From Caulobacter sp. Root343 (GTDB taxonomy: Bacteria > Pseudomonadota > Alphaproteobacteria > Caulobacterales > Caulobacteraceae), in the NCBI RefSeq assembly GCF_001425745.1, contig NZ_LMDF01000007.1, positions 596,973-660,972 of the forward strand: a DNA stretch of 64,000 bases, read 5' to 3'. Position 1 is the first letter of the stretch, and every line of letters begins with the position of its first letter. This document shows, piece after piece, positions 53,667 through 63,452 of the stretch. Both the position numbers and the translations under genes were made by a program. The notes under the pieces were generated by a model. It ran no database searches. It saw only the letters and a program-made list of their open reading frames with translations, and was not told the DNA's origin.

Positions 53667-54497
53667 TCAGAGCTCTTCCAGGAGTCGCTTGGCGCGCGCG
53701 AAGCCTTGGTCGGCCGATTTCGCCAACCAGTATCGAGCCTGGACGGGATCGACGCCAACCCACTGATTTCCGTCCAAATACATTTTACCAAGCTGGTACT
53801 GTCCGTGCGGATTGCCTTCCTCGGCGGGCGCGTAGAGGAAGTCGACTTGCAAGGTCTCGGTGTCGATCCGCCATTGGTCGCGCTTGTTACTGTGCCAAAG
53901 CAGGGCGTGGCGATCGTCTTGCCAGACGAGCTTGCCCGCCGCCGTGTCGATCTTGCCCAGGCCGATCGGCGAGGCGAGGAACGGCGCCCAGCGCGTCTCA
54001 CCGCCCTTGGCGGTAACGGTGAAGCCGAGCTCGAGTTGGCGGCCTGTCCGCCATTCGACCCCGACGGCGCGGGTCCTGCGGGCGTTCCATTTGGGCTTGG
54101 TCCAGACGCCGTTGAACCGATAGTCGGCGTCCACCACCTGGCGATAGACCGCCTCAAGCGCGTCGAGATCCCATCCGCGGTCCACCCCCAGCTCACGCAA
54201 GGCGTGATGCGCCTCGCCGACAAAGCGCGCATGGAGAGACGGCAGGGCGTTGACTTCGGGATGCTCACCCAGCGGATGTTCGTAGCGCAGCACGTCGACC
54301 AAGTCTTCGACCTGGCGCTCCGCGGCCGGGGCGATCAGGATCACCTTGCCGATTCCGCTAGAGGCGACCTTCCCCTTCTGAAGTCGATATTCATATGCCG
54401 TCATCGCTTCGGCGACGCGCGAGCGAGCGCCGTCATCGCTGATCGCGGCGTACTCCCCTGAATAGTAGGGCTCCACAACTTGCAAATACTTGCCCAT
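53667..54497 (-). CDS. Hypothetical protein with C-terminal Sel1-like repeat
   Basis: A 276-residue soluble protein. The start at 54497 follows AGGATCGAAG. The last 45 residues (EEGNPHGQYQLGKMYLDGNQWVGVDPVQARYWLAKSADQGFARAKRLLEEL broken into its parts: GQYQLGKMYLDG and ARYWLAKSADQGFARAKRLL) form one to two Sel1-like repeats, helical scaffolds that mediate protein contacts. The central part (WRTGRQLELGFTVTAKGGETRWAPF..., DRHALLWHSNKRDQW) is a beta-rich region I cannot assign. It follows the DUF4303 relic by 28 bp. Confidence 0.58.
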   Translation of the reverse strand: MGKYLQVVEPYYSGEYAAISDDGARSRVAEAMTAYEYRLQKGKVASSGIGKVILIAPAAERQVEDLVDVLRYEHPLGEHPEVNALPSLHARFVGEAHHALRELGVDRGWDLDALEAVYRQVVDADYRFNGVWTKPKWNARRTRAVGVEWRTGRQLELGFTVTAKGGETRWAPFLASPIGLGKIDTAAGKLVWQDDRHALLWHSNKRDQWRIDTETLQVDFLYAPAEEGNPHGQYQLGKMYLDGNQWVGVDPVQARYWLAKSADQGFARAKRLLEEL

Positions 54498-54524
54498 CTT
54501 CGATCCTAAATCCCTGGCCGCGGT

Positions 54525-54730
54525 TCAACCGAAGCGGTGCAAGAAACGGCCGGCAAGATCGGCCGCGTTGATGCGGGAAGCCGAGGCGTTCTCGATTTCC
54601 TCGGCGTCGTCGCTGTCCGTCACGGTCACAAAGGCCGTGACATCCGCAAGCCGCTCGCCCAGCGCCGCTTGGTCGCCACCAGCGCAGTGGTCATCGCTTC
54701 GATCAGATTGCCGAAGTAAGGCGGCTGGCT
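54525..54730 (-). pseudogene. Frameshifted, truncated DUF4303 gene
   Basis: One minus-strand frame reads PYFGNLIEAMTTALVATK and another continues LGERLADVTAFVTVTDSDDAEE, then ENASASRINAADLAGRFLHRFG before a stop at 54525. Together they align with the end of the intact DUF4303 protein (LYFDHLIDAMIDALAHL, LFVTISDSEEAEAVERR, ANRLNPTTLAGEF). One frameshift near 54660-54672 joins the two parts. The 5' three-quarters is missing: homology ends where the integrase remnant begins at about 54725. Confidence 0.75.
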
Positions 54731-55042
54731 GTGTGGCTCAAGGTCCGCGGTCGCCGATACGACCACTGGCTGTTTCCCAGCCGTAGTCGGCGGGGCGAGC
54801 ATGTCAGTACTCGGCGGTATGCCCGGCTTGTCGGCAAATGGGTGTCGATGATCGACCTTGAGCCTCGGATTTACGGAACCCACAGTCTCAGGCGAACGAA
54901 GATTGCGCTGATCTACAAAAAGACCGGCAACCTGCGGGCCTGCCAGCTTCTCCTCGGACATCAGAAGCTCGAAAGCACGGTTCGATATCTCGGCATCGAG
55001 GTCGATGACGCTCTCAAGATGTCCGAGCGGATTGATTTGTAA
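54725..55042 (+). pseudogene. Tyrosine recombinase/integrase, C-terminal remnant
   Basis: The plus-strand frame encodes the last 105 or so residues of a phage-type integrase: RRYDHWLFPSRSRRGEH, then YGTHSLRRTKIALIYKKTGNLRACQLLLGH and KLESTVRYLGIEVDDAL. The catalytic box with Arg (HSLRRTK), the HxxR-like LLGH and the Tyr in STVRYLG are present, but the N-terminal DNA-binding and first catalytic Arg regions are absent. The frame has no proper start and abuts the DUF4303 relic. It cannot make an active recombinase. Confidence 0.8.
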
Positions 55043-55177
55043 ATCGGCACGTCGCCAGGCGGGGGTTTGAGGGCTCGGCGAAGAGCTTGAGACATCGAGG
55101 GCGCGGTGATCGCTCGAGGTCCATTGAGCAACGGGTTCGTCTCGTGTTGTTTGACGACGAGCCTAAGCGTGCGCGGT

Positions 55178-55228
55178 CTTTACGCCCCCCTTACGCCTTG
55201 AGGCCCTTCCCGCATGGCGCGCTTACGC
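55178..55228 (+). promoter_or_regulatory. Candidate KdpE-binding repeats upstream of the kdp operon
   Basis: TTACG cores occur at 55180, 55191 and 55223 in CTTTACGCC, CTTACGCC and CTTACGC contexts. The first two are 11 bp apart, the usual spacing of OmpR-family tandem half-sites; the third is 32 bp further, about three turns. They lie 44-92 bp before the first gene of the operon. Confidence 0.4.
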
Positions 55229-55271
55229 GCCGCCGTGGTCTTCAAGCCGCCTATTCGAACGGAGGCGGCGA

Positions 55272-55355
55272 ATGGCTGATCTGATCTTTCTGGCGCTGGG
55301 GGTGGGGCTGTTCGCGGCCTTCGCCGGCTTCGCCATGGCGCTAAGGCGCGTCTGA
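55272..55355 (+). CDS. 27-residue membrane protein preceding kdpF
   Basis: A short frame MADLIFLALGVGLFAAFAGFAMALRRV with a GGAGGCGG ribosome site, two bases before the kdpF start codon region. It is one transmembrane helix with a basic C-terminus. Comparable single-helix proteins precede kdpF in other kdp operons, so it may be an accessory peptide of the Kdp complex or a translational leader. Too short for the usual gene-finding length limits. Confidence 0.7.
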   Translation: MADLIFLALGVGLFAAFAGFAMALRRV

Positions 55356-55357
55356 CC

Positions 55358-55444
55358 ATGCTGGTGAGCGTGCTGTGGGCGGCCGGGGCGATCGTCGTCG
55401 CGGCCTACATGGTCGCGGCCCTGCTGCGACCTGACAAGTTCTGA
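55358..55444 (+). CDS. kdpF: Potassium-transporting ATPase small subunit KdpF
   Basis: A 28-residue single-helix protein ([28 protein letters not shown]). The Y(M/L)VAALLRP(D/E)KF ending is the KdpF signature. KdpF stabilises the KdpABC complex in the inner membrane. It lies between the 27-residue protein and kdpA, 22 bp before kdpA. Confidence 0.88.
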   Translation: MLVSVLWAAGAIVVAAYMVAALLRPDKF

Positions 55445-55466
55445 CGGTTCCCCAAGAGGATTGGCC

Positions 55467-57179
55467 ATGAATTGGCAAGGATGGGCGGAGATCGCCCTGA
55501 CCCTGGGCCTGGCGGTCGCGATCGCCTGGCCCTTGGGCGCGTACATGTCTCGGGTCTGGAACGGCGAGCGCACCTGGCTGGACCCGGTGCTCAAGCCCGT
55601 CGAGGCCCTGTTCTATGCGGCCGGCGGGATCGACCCGAGGAAAAGCCAGACCTGGCACGGCTATGCCGGCGCGCTGCTCGCGTTCAACGCCGTGGGCTTC
55701 GTCCTGGTCTACGCCGTGCTGCGCCTGCAAGGCGTCCTGCCGCTGAACCCGCAGGGCTTCGCGGGGGTCTCGCCGCACCTGGCGTTCAACACCGCCGCCA
55801 GCTTCGTGACCAACACCAATTGGCAGAGCTATGGCGGCGAGACGACGATGTCGACGCTCAGCCAGATGCTGGTGCTGACCGTGCAGAACTTCGTCTCGGC
55901 CGCCACCGGCGCGACGATCGCGGCGGCGTTGGCGCGCGCCTTCGTCGCCAATCGCGGCGAGGGCGTCGGCAACTTCTGGGCCGACCTGGTGCGCACCACC
56001 CTCTACGTGCTGCTGCCGCTGAGCCTGGTGCTGGCGATCGTGCTCGTGGCCCTGGGCCTGCCCCAGACCCTGGCCGCCAGCGTCGATGCGACCACGTTGG
56101 AAGGCGCGCCGCAGAAGATCGCCCTGTTCGCCACCGCAAGCCAGGAAGCCATCAAGCAGTTGGGCATCAACGGCGGCGGGGTCTTCAACGCCAATTCCGC
56201 CCACCCGTTCGAGAACCCGACGCCGCTGACCGACCTGATCACGGCGGTGTCGATCAACATGCTGGGCTGGGCCGCCTTCTTCGCCTTCGGCCGCTCGGCC
56301 CTGGCGCGCAAGGACATCCGCGCCCTGGTGGCGGCGGCCATGATCCTGCTCTCGGCGGGCGCGGCGGCGGTCTATGTCACGGAGACGCAGGCCGCGCCGG
56401 CCCTGGTCGCCGCCCATGTCGACGCCTCGGTCAATATGGAGGGCAAGGAGGTCCGCTTCGGCGCGCCGGCTGCGGCCGCCTGGGTGGCGATGACCACCGG
56501 CGCCTCGAGCGGCTCGGTCAACACCATGCATTCCAGCCTGATGCCGCTGGGCGGCGCGGTGGCGATGTTCCTGATGCAGCTGGGCGAGATCCTGCCGGGG
56601 GGCATCGGCTCGGGGATCGCCATCATGGTCGTGATGGCTCTGCTGGCGGTGTTCGTCGCCGGCCTGATGGTCGGCCGCACGCCAGAATATCTCGGCAAGA
56701 AGGTCGAGGCGCGCGAGATCCAGTTGGCCATGCTGGCCGTGCTGGTCGTCCCGCTGTCTATGCTGGGCTTTTCGGCGGTCGCCGCCGTTCTGCCTGAGGC
56801 GCTGAAGGGCCTGATGCACGCGGGCCCGCACGGCCTGTCGGAGATCCTCTACGGCTATACCTCGGCCACGGCCAACAACGGCTCGGCCTTCGCCGGGCTG
56901 AGCGCCAACGCGCCGTGGTGGAACACCACCCTGGGGATCTCGATGACGCTGGGCCGCTTCGTCCCCATCGTCGCGGTGCTGGCCATCGCCGGCGCCCTGG
57001 CGGCCAAGCCCAAGCTCGCGCCGTCGGCCGGCGCCATGCCCACCGACGGCGGCCTGTTCATCGGTCTGCTGATCGGGGTGATCCTGATCCTGGGCGGCCT
57101 GCAATTCTTCCCCGCCTTGGCGCTGGGGCCGATCGTCGAGCACTTCCAGGCGCTCGCCCTGGTCGCCGCCGCCCACTGA
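55467..57179 (+). CDS. kdpA: Potassium-transporting ATPase, channel-like subunit KdpA
   Basis: A 570-residue inner-membrane protein that binds and translocates K+. The start at 55467 has AGAGGA upstream; a TTG two codons earlier is not needed. All four selectivity-filter-like segments are visible: [44 protein letters not shown] and [13 protein letters not shown]. About ten transmembrane helices are present. Second core gene of the kdp operon, 27 bp before kdpB. Confidence 0.97.
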   Translation: MNWQGWAEIALTLGLAVAIAWPLGAYMSRVWNGERTWLDPVLKPVEALFYAAGGIDPRKSQTWHGYAGALLAFNAVGFVLVYAVLRLQGVLPLNPQGFAGVSPHLAFNTAASFVTNTNWQSYGGETTMSTLSQMLVLTVQNFVSAATGATIAAALARAFVANRGEGVGNFWADLVRTTLYVLLPLSLVLAIVLVALGLPQTLAASVDATTLEGAPQKIALFATASQEAIKQLGINGGGVFNANSAHPFENPTPLTDLITAVSINMLGWAAFFAFGRSALARKDIRALVAAAMILLSAGAAAVYVTETQAAPALVAAHVDASVNMEGKEVRFGAPAAAAWVAMTTGASSGSVNTMHSSLMPLGGAVAMFLMQLGEILPGGIGSGIAIMVVMALLAVFVAGLMVGRTPEYLGKKVEAREIQLAMLAVLVVPLSMLGFSAVAAVLPEALKGLMHAGPHGLSEILYGYTSATANNGSAFAGLSANAPWWNTTLGISMTLGRFVPIVAVLAIAGALAAKPKLAPSAGAMPTDGGLFIGLLIGVILILGGLQFFPALALGPIVEHFQALALVAAAH

Positions 57180-57206
57180 CACCGCTGATCGCAAAGGCGA
57201 TTTGAC

Positions 57207-59291
57207 ATGACCATCCTGGAACCCACCCTCGGCGAGACCCGGCGCCAGTCGACCACCCTGGCCGGCGGCCTCTCGTCCGCCGTCCTGCTGCGGGCGACCA
57301 AGGACGCCTTCGCCAAGCTGGATCCGCGCCGACTGACCAGCAATCCGGTGATCTTCACCACCTGGATCGTCGCCCTGCTGTCGACCCTCTCGGCGGTCGC
57401 CGCGGTCGCCGACCGGCAGCCGGCCGGCTTCGCGATCCAGGTCGCGGCCTGGCTGTGGGCCACGGTGCTGTTCGCCAACCTGGCCGAAAGCGTCGCCGAG
57501 GGGCGTGGCAAGGCGGCGGCCGACAGCCTGCGGGCCACCCGCGTCACCACCAAGGCCAAGCTGATCATCGACGAAAAGACCGGGACCATCATCCCGACCC
57601 CGGCCCACAAGCTGGGCGTTGGCGAGATCATCCTGGTCGAGGCCGGCGACGTCGTCCCGACCGACGGCGAGATCATCGAGGGCATGGCCAGCGTCAACGA
57701 GGCGGCCATCACCGGCGAAAGCGCGCCCGTGATCCGCGAGAGCGGCGGCGACCGTTCGGCCGTCACCGGCGGCACCACCGTGGTCTCCGACTGGATCAAG
57801 GTGCGGGTCACGGCCGAGGCGGGCTCGACCTTCCTCGACCGGATGATCGCCATGGTCGAGGGCGCGGACCGGCGCAAAACGCCCAACGAGGTCGCCCTGG
57901 CCGTGCTGCTAGCGGGCCTGACCCTGATCTTCCTGATCGCGGTCGTCAGCCTGCTGGGCCTGGGCAAGTTCTCGGGCGTGGCGCTGGATCCGCTGGTGCT
58001 GGGCGCGCTGTTCATCACGCTCATTCCCACGACCATCGGCGGACTGCTGTCCGCGGTCGGCATCGCTGGCATGGACCGCCTGCTGAAGGTCAATGTCCTG
58101 GCGACCTCGGGTCGGGCCGTCGAGGCCGCCGGCGACGTCGACACCCTGCTGCTGGACAAGACCGGCACCATCACCTTCGGCAACCGCATGGCCACCGAGG
58201 TGATCGCCGCCCCGGGCGTGCTTGCCGAGACCGCTTTGCGCGCCGCTGTCAGCGCCTCGCTAGCCGACGAGACGCCGGAGGGCCGCTCGATCGTCGAGCT
58301 GGGGCGGAGCCTGGGACTGGTCGTCGAGGTCCCCGCCGGCGCGACCTCCATCGCCTTCAGCGCCACGACCCGCCAGTCGGGCCTGGACGCCCCGAATGGA
58401 AACGGAGGGCCGATGTCCTGGCGCAAGGGCGCGGTGGACGCCGTCTACCGGAGCCTGGCCCTCGACCCCAAGATGGTTCCGGCCGAGGTCGCCGCCGCCG
58501 TGGACCGCATCGCCCGTTCCGGCGGCACGCCGCTGGCCGTCAGCGAGAACGGCGTCCTGGTCGGCGTCATCCACCTGAAGGACGTCGTCAAACCCGGCGT
58601 GAAGGAGCGCTTCGCCGACCTGCGCCGCATGGGGCTGCGCACGGTGATGATCACCGGCGACAATCCGGTGACCGCCGCCGCCATCGCCTCGGAGGCCGGG
58701 GTGGACGACTTCCTGGCCGAGGCCACGCCCGAGGACAAGCTGCGCCTGATCCGCGAGGAGCAGGGCAGGGGCCGGCTGGTGGCCATGTGCGGCGACGGCG
58801 CCAACGACGCGCCGGCCCTTGCCCAAGCCGACGTCGGGGTGGCGATGCAGACCGGCGCCCAGGCGGCCCGCGAGGCCGGCAACATGGTCGACCTCGACAG
58901 CGACCCGACCAAGGTCATCGAGATCGTCGAGGTGGGTAAGCAGATGCTGATCACTCGCGGCGCCCTTACGACCTTCTCGATCGCCAACGATGTGGCGAAA
59001 TACTTCGCCATCATCCCGGCGATGTTCGTGGTTTCGCTTCCGGCTCTGGGCGCGATGAACGTCATGCGCCTGCACAGCCCGGAGAGCGCGATCCTGTCGG
59101 CGGTGATCTTCAACGCCCTGGTGATCGTCGCCCTGATCCCGCTGGCGCTGCGCGGCGTGAAGTACCGCGCCGTCGGAGCCGGCAAGCTCCTGTCGCGCAA
59201 CCTGCTGATCTATGGCCTGGGCGGTCTCGTCGCGCCGTTCGTCGGCATCAAGCTGATCGACCTGATCGTATCCGCCCTCGGCTTGGCCTAA
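57207..59291 (+). CDS. kdpB: Potassium-transporting P-type ATPase subunit KdpB
   Basis: A 694-residue P-type ATPase that drives K+ uptake. The start has an AAAGGCGA site. Motifs: TGES (169-172) in the actuator domain, phosphorylated Asp317 in [11 protein letters not shown], the nucleotide-binding domain after it and the hinge [22 protein letters not shown]. Seven transmembrane helices are expected. The sequence [11 protein letters not shown] is also typical of KdpB. Length is normal. Confidence 0.98.
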   Translation: MTILEPTLGETRRQSTTLAGGLSSAVLLRATKDAFAKLDPRRLTSNPVIFTTWIVALLSTLSAVAAVADRQPAGFAIQVAAWLWATVLFANLAESVAEGRGKAAADSLRATRVTTKAKLIIDEKTGTIIPTPAHKLGVGEIILVEAGDVVPTDGEIIEGMASVNEAAITGESAPVIRESGGDRSAVTGGTTVVSDWIKVRVTAEAGSTFLDRMIAMVEGADRRKTPNEVALAVLLAGLTLIFLIAVVSLLGLGKFSGVALDPLVLGALFITLIPTTIGGLLSAVGIAGMDRLLKVNVLATSGRAVEAAGDVDTLLLDKTGTITFGNRMATEVIAAPGVLAETALRAAVSASLADETPEGRSIVELGRSLGLVVEVPAGATSIAFSATTRQSGLDAPNGNGGPMSWRKGAVDAVYRSLALDPKMVPAEVAAAVDRIARSGGTPLAVSENGVLVGVIHLKDVVKPGVKERFADLRRMGLRTVMITGDNPVTAAAIASEAGVDDFLAEATPEDKLRLIREEQGRGRLVAMCGDGANDAPALAQADVGVAMQTGAQAAREAGNMVDLDSDPTKVIEIVEVGKQMLITRGALTTFSIANDVAKYFAIIPAMFVVSLPALGAMNVMRLHSPESAILSAVIFNALVIVALIPLALRGVKYRAVGAGKLLSRNLLIYGLGGLVAPFVGIKLIDLIVSALGLA

Positions 59292-59319
59292 GCTGAACCC
59301 TTCGGAGACTCACACAGCC

Positions 59320-59892
59320 ATGCTCTCCCATTTTCGCCCGGCTCTGGTCTTGATGGGCCTGTTCACCGTTCTCCTTGGCCTTGCCTATCCGCTGGCGGTC
59401 ACCGGCGTCGCCCAGGCGGCGTTTCCCGTCCAGGCTAATGGCAGCTTGGTGCGTGACACCAGTGGAACCGTCGTCGGGTCGACCTTGATCGGCCAGGCCT
59501 TCGCCGCGCCCCAGTACCTGCATCCTCGGCCGTCGGCGGCCGGCGCCGGCTACGACGCCTCGGCCTCCGGCGGCTCCAACATGGGACCGATTAACGAAGC
59601 ATTGGCCAGGCGGGTCAAGGCCGACGCCGACGCCCTGCGGGCCGAGAACCCCGGCGTGGTCATCCCGGCGGACGCCGTGACCACCTCGGCCTCGGGCCTG
59701 GATCCCGACATTTCGCCGGCCTACGCCCACCTCCAAGCCGCCCGCGTCGCCAAGGCGCGCGGTCTTGCCAAGAGCCAGGTCGAAGCCGTGATCGACGCCC
59801 ACGTGCAGGGCCGCCTGCTGGGCTTTATCGGCCAGCCGCGCGTCAATGTGCTGGCGGTCAACCGGGCGCTTGACGCCCGCGCACCGGGCTAG
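59320..59892 (+). CDS. kdpC: Potassium-transporting ATPase subunit KdpC
   Basis: A 190-residue subunit with one N-terminal helix (ALVLMGLFTVLLGLAYPLAVTGVAQ) and a periplasmic domain. GSTLIGQAFAAPQYLHPRPSAAGAGYDASASGGSNMGP and the closing GQPRVNVLAVNRALDA are strong KdpC signatures. It increases the affinity of the complex. The start has GGAGA upstream. The kdpD start lies a few bases after its stop. Confidence 0.97.
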   Translation: MLSHFRPALVLMGLFTVLLGLAYPLAVTGVAQAAFPVQANGSLVRDTSGTVVGSTLIGQAFAAPQYLHPRPSAAGAGYDASASGGSNMGPINEALARRVKADADALRAENPGVVIPADAVTTSASGLDPDISPAYAHLQAARVAKARGLAKSQVEAVIDAHVQGRLLGFIGQPRVNVLAVNRALDARAPG

Positions 59893-59896
59893 ACGC

Positions 59897-62575
59897 TTGC
59901 CGGCCGACACACCGAAACGTCCGGACCCCGAGGCGCTCCTGGCCGCCGCCAACAAGGCGGGCCGGGGGCGCCTCAAGGTGTTTCTGGGCATGGCGCCGGG
60001 GGTCGGCAAGACCTACGAGATGCTGCGCGCCGCCCGGCGTCGCAAGGCCGAGGGCAAGGACGTCGTGATCGGCCTGGTCGAGACCCATGGCCGCCGCGAG
60101 ACCGAGAGCCTGCTGCGGGACATGGAGGTCATGCCCCGCAAGCCGATCGACCATCGCGAGCGAGTGGTCATGGAGTTCGACCTCGACGCCGCCCTGGCGC
60201 GCCGGCCCAAGCTGCTGCTGGTCGACGAGTACGCCCACGCCAACGCCGCCGGCTCACGCCATCCCAAGCGCTGGCAGGACGTCGAGGAACTGCTGGCGGC
60301 GGGGATCGATGTCTGGACCACGCTGAACGTCCAGCACCTGGAAAGCCTGGTCGACGTGGTTCAGCGGATCACTGGCGTCCGTCAGCGCGAAACGGTGCCC
60401 GACAACGCCCTGTCGCGCGCCGACGCCATTGAGGTGATTGACATCACCCCCGACGAGCTGCGCGAGCGGATGGCGGCGGGCAAGGTCTATGTCCCCGAGA
60501 CCGCGCGCCTGGCCTCGGAGAACTTCTTCAAGATCGAGAACCTCACCGCCCTCCGTGAGCTGGCCCTGCGTCGCGCGGCCCAGACGGTCGACGACCAGCT
60601 GGTCGCGACCATGCGCGAGAAGGGCGTCGAGGGCCCGTGGGCGGCGGGCGAGCGGATCCTGGTCCTGGTCAGCGGCGACGCCATGGCCGGCGGATTGGTG
60701 CGCACGGGTCGTCGGCTGTCGGACATGATGATGGACGCGCCCTGGACCGTGGCCCATGTCGATCGTCCCGACCGGCCGCCGCCCGGGCCTGCGGGCGCCG
60801 CGCGCGCCAGCGACGCCCTGAAGCTGGCCGAGCAACTGGGCGGCTCGACCATCGTGCTCACGGGGGCGGACGTCGTCGCCACGGTGATGGCCTATGCCCG
60901 GCGCAACAACGTCACCCAGATCGTCATCGGCAAGTCGGCCGACAGTCGCTGGCGCGAACTGCTGGGCAAGTCGCTGGCGCCCGCCTTGCTGCGCGAGGCC
61001 CGGGGCGCGGCGATCCACGTCGTTACCGAAGCCGCGCACGAAGCCGTGGTCGAACCACCTCGGCCGCGCTCGCCGGCGCCCTGGATGGGCTATCTGACCG
61101 GGGCGGGCTTCGTCGCGATCGCCAGCCTGTTCGCCTGGGGCCTGGACATCGCGTTCGACCGCGTAGACCTGGGGATGATCTTCCTGGCCGCCGTGTTGGC
61201 CGCCGGCGTGCTGCACGGCCTGCGCCCGGCGCTGGCGGCCGCGACCGTCGCCTTCCTCGTCTACAACTACCTGTTCCTGGAGCCGCGCCACAGTTTCGCG
61301 ATCGGTTCACCGATCGACCTGCTGACGCTCGTCGTGTTCTGGGCCGTGGCCCTGGCCTCCGGAGGCCTGGCCGGGCGGGTGCGGGACCAGGGCCGGGATG
61401 CCCAGCGCCGCGCCTCGGCGGTCTCGGCCCTGCTGGCCGCCAGCCGGGTGTTCTCGGCCGCGGCCGGGCGCGAGGCGGCCGCGCGAGCCATCGCCGAACA
61501 GGCCGCTGCGGCCGCCGGCGGCAAGGCCGTGGTGTTGCTGTCGCACAATGGAGAACTGGAGTCCGCGGCCGGGGCGCCGTCTCTCGATGCCCTGGACGCC
61601 ACGCCCATGGCCGCCGCGCGCTGGGCCTGGGAGAAGGGCGAGCCCGCCGGCTTCGGCACTGGCACGCTACCGCAGGCGCGCTGGACCTTCTGGCCGCTGG
61701 ACGGCGTGCGCTCCCGGGCGGGGGTGGCCGGGATCGAGGCGGGAGCGATGGTTCCCGGATCGGACACCGAGCGGCTGGTCCTGGCGCTGCTGGGGCAGGG
61801 CGCGGTGGCCCTCGAGCGCGCCGAGCTGGCGACCGAGGCTGTCGAGACCGAGACCCTGCGCCGCGCCGACCGTTTCCGCTCGGCGCTGCTCAACTCCATC
61901 AGCCACGACCTGCGCACGCCGCTGTCGACGGTACTGGGCGCCTCGAGCACGCTGATCGACTACGGCAAGACCCTGAAGGCCGCCGTGCGCGACGACCTGA
62001 TCCTCAGCATCCGCGAGGAAGCCGAGCGGCTGAACCGCTACGTCGGCAACCTGCTGGACATGACCCGGCTGGAAGGCGGCGCGCTGCGGCTGCGCACCGA
62101 CTGGACCGACGTCCGCGACGTGCTCGGCGCCGCCGCCGAGCGCGTCACCCGCCGGCTGGGCGAGCGTCAACTGGTCCGCGACTATCCGGGCCAGCTCAGC
62201 CTGGTCCGTGTCGACGGCGGACTGCTGGAGCAGGCGATCGTCAACATCCTCGAGAACGCCATCGCCTACAGCCCGTCAGGCGCCCGGATCGAGATGGCGG
62301 CCTACGAGGACCGCGCCAATGTGGTCATCAGCATCGAGGACGAGGGGCGCGGCATCCCGGCCACCGAGCTGGAAGGGGTCTTCGAAAAGTTCCGCCGCAT
62401 GGAGGAGCCGTCCGATCGCAGCCAGGGCGCCGGCCTGGGCCTGTCGATCGCCAAGGGGTTCATCGACGCCATGGGCGGCCGCATCGCCGCCGCCAGCCCG
62501 ATCCACGATGGCAAGGGTACGCGCATGCTGATCAGCCTGCCCAAGGCGGTCGTCACGCCGCATCACCTGCTATGA
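59897..62575 (+). CDS. kdpD: Osmosensitive K+ channel sensor histidine kinase KdpD
   Basis: An 892-residue sensor kinase that activates KdpE at low potassium. The start is set at a TTG (59897), just after kdpC; a GTG at 59846 would overlap kdpC by 47 bp. No ATG fits the conserved N-terminus. The KdpD domain begins GRLKVFLGMAPGVGKTYEML (Walker-like 31-38). A universal-stress-like domain is at about 250-370 and four transmembrane helices at about 395-495. A GAF-like region is followed by the His in NSISHDLRTPLS and the ATPase domain with N (NILENAIAYSPSG), G1 (DEGRGIP) and G2 boxes. Confidence 0.94.
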   Translation: MPADTPKRPDPEALLAAANKAGRGRLKVFLGMAPGVGKTYEMLRAARRRKAEGKDVVIGLVETHGRRETESLLRDMEVMPRKPIDHRERVVMEFDLDAALARRPKLLLVDEYAHANAAGSRHPKRWQDVEELLAAGIDVWTTLNVQHLESLVDVVQRITGVRQRETVPDNALSRADAIEVIDITPDELRERMAAGKVYVPETARLASENFFKIENLTALRELALRRAAQTVDDQLVATMREKGVEGPWAAGERILVLVSGDAMAGGLVRTGRRLSDMMMDAPWTVAHVDRPDRPPPGPAGAARASDALKLAEQLGGSTIVLTGADVVATVMAYARRNNVTQIVIGKSADSRWRELLGKSLAPALLREARGAAIHVVTEAAHEAVVEPPRPRSPAPWMGYLTGAGFVAIASLFAWGLDIAFDRVDLGMIFLAAVLAAGVLHGLRPALAAATVAFLVYNYLFLEPRHSFAIGSPIDLLTLVVFWAVALASGGLAGRVRDQGRDAQRRASAVSALLAASRVFSAAAGREAAARAIAEQAAAAAGGKAVVLLSHNGELESAAGAPSLDALDATPMAAARWAWEKGEPAGFGTGTLPQARWTFWPLDGVRSRAGVAGIEAGAMVPGSDTERLVLALLGQGAVALERAELATEAVETETLRRADRFRSALLNSISHDLRTPLSTVLGASSTLIDYGKTLKAAVRDDLILSIREEAERLNRYVGNLLDMTRLEGGALRLRTDWTDVRDVLGAAAERVTRRLGERQLVRDYPGQLSLVRVDGGLLEQAIVNILENAIAYSPSGARIEMAAYEDRANVVISIEDEGRGIPATELEGVFEKFRRMEEPSDRSQGAGLGLSIAKGFIDAMGGRIAAASPIHDGKGTRMLISLPKAVVTPHHLL

Positions 62576-62582
62576 CCACGCC

Positions 62583-63275
62583 ATGAGCATCTCGCGCCCG
62601 CGTATCCTCGTCATCGACGACGAACCGCAGATCCACCGCTTCCTCGGACCGGCCCTCGACGCCGCCGGCTACGAGCCGCTGCGCGCCGACGCCGGCCAGG
62701 AGGGCCTGCGCGGCATCGCGCTGTGGTCGCCGGACGCCGTGGTGCTGGACCTCGGCCTGCCCGACATGGACGGCAAGGACGTGCTGATCCGAGCGCGCGA
62801 GTTCTACGAAGGGCCGATCCTGATCCTGTCGGCCCGCGACCGCGAGGCCGAGAAGATCCAGGCCCTGGACAACGGCGCCAACGACTATCTGGAAAAACCG
62901 TTCGGTGTCGGCGAACTGCTGGCCCGCCTCCGCGCCGCCCTGCGCCAACGCGCTTCGGCCAGGGCGCCGGCCGGACCCATCCGCTCGGGCGACGTCGAGA
63001 TCGACCTGGACAAGCGTCGCGTCACCCGGGGCGGCGCGGTCGTGAAGGTCTCGCCCAAGGAGTACGATCTGCTCGCGCGCCTGGCGCTCGGCCACGGCAG
63101 GCTCCTTACCCACAAAGACCTTCTGGTGGCGGTGTGGGGAGCGGCCCACGCGACGGACACCCAGTATCTGCGGGTGTTCATCGGCCAGCTGCGCCAGAAG
63201 CTGGAGGACGATCCGGCTCAACCAAAAATCATCGAGACCGAGCCGGGCGTCGGCTACCGGTTCATCTCGGACTGA
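62583..63275 (+). CDS. kdpE: Response regulator KdpE
   Basis: A 230-residue OmpR-family regulator. The receiver domain spans 7-120 with acidic pair DDE near 12-14, phosphorylated Asp56 in VVLDLGLPD, and Lys in NDYLEKPFGV. The winged-helix DNA-binding domain is at about 130-228, with VKVSPKEYDLLARLALGHGRLLTHKDLL and RVFIGQLRQKLEDDP, IIETEPGVGYRF. It lies 7 bp after kdpD and is the last gene of the operon; candidate binding repeats are at 55178-55228. Confidence 0.96.
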   Translation: MSISRPRILVIDDEPQIHRFLGPALDAAGYEPLRADAGQEGLRGIALWSPDAVVLDLGLPDMDGKDVLIRAREFYEGPILILSARDREAEKIQALDNGANDYLEKPFGVGELLARLRAALRQRASARAPAGPIRSGDVEIDLDKRRVTRGGAVVKVSPKEYDLLARLALGHGRLLTHKDLLVAVWGAAHATDTQYLRVFIGQLRQKLEDDPAQPKIIETEPGVGYRFISD

Positions 63276-63452
63276 GTAACGAAAGTCCGTATTCGGCCGT
63301 ATTCCAATGACCGCTTCTGGCGCGGGTCAGTCCATGTCGATCATGTCTTTCGAGGGGGCTGAACTCCGCCGTGGGAAACGGGTTTGTCCCCCGAAACATG
63401 CGGTCGGACTCGCTATTGATCGCAACGGAGGGTGTTGGTCTCCCGGGGGACG

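Noticed and set aside
55341..57608. Minus-strand open frame of about 755 codons opposite kdpFA
   Set aside because: Gln/Arg/Gly-rich low-complexity translation opposite a textbook kdp operon; shadow.
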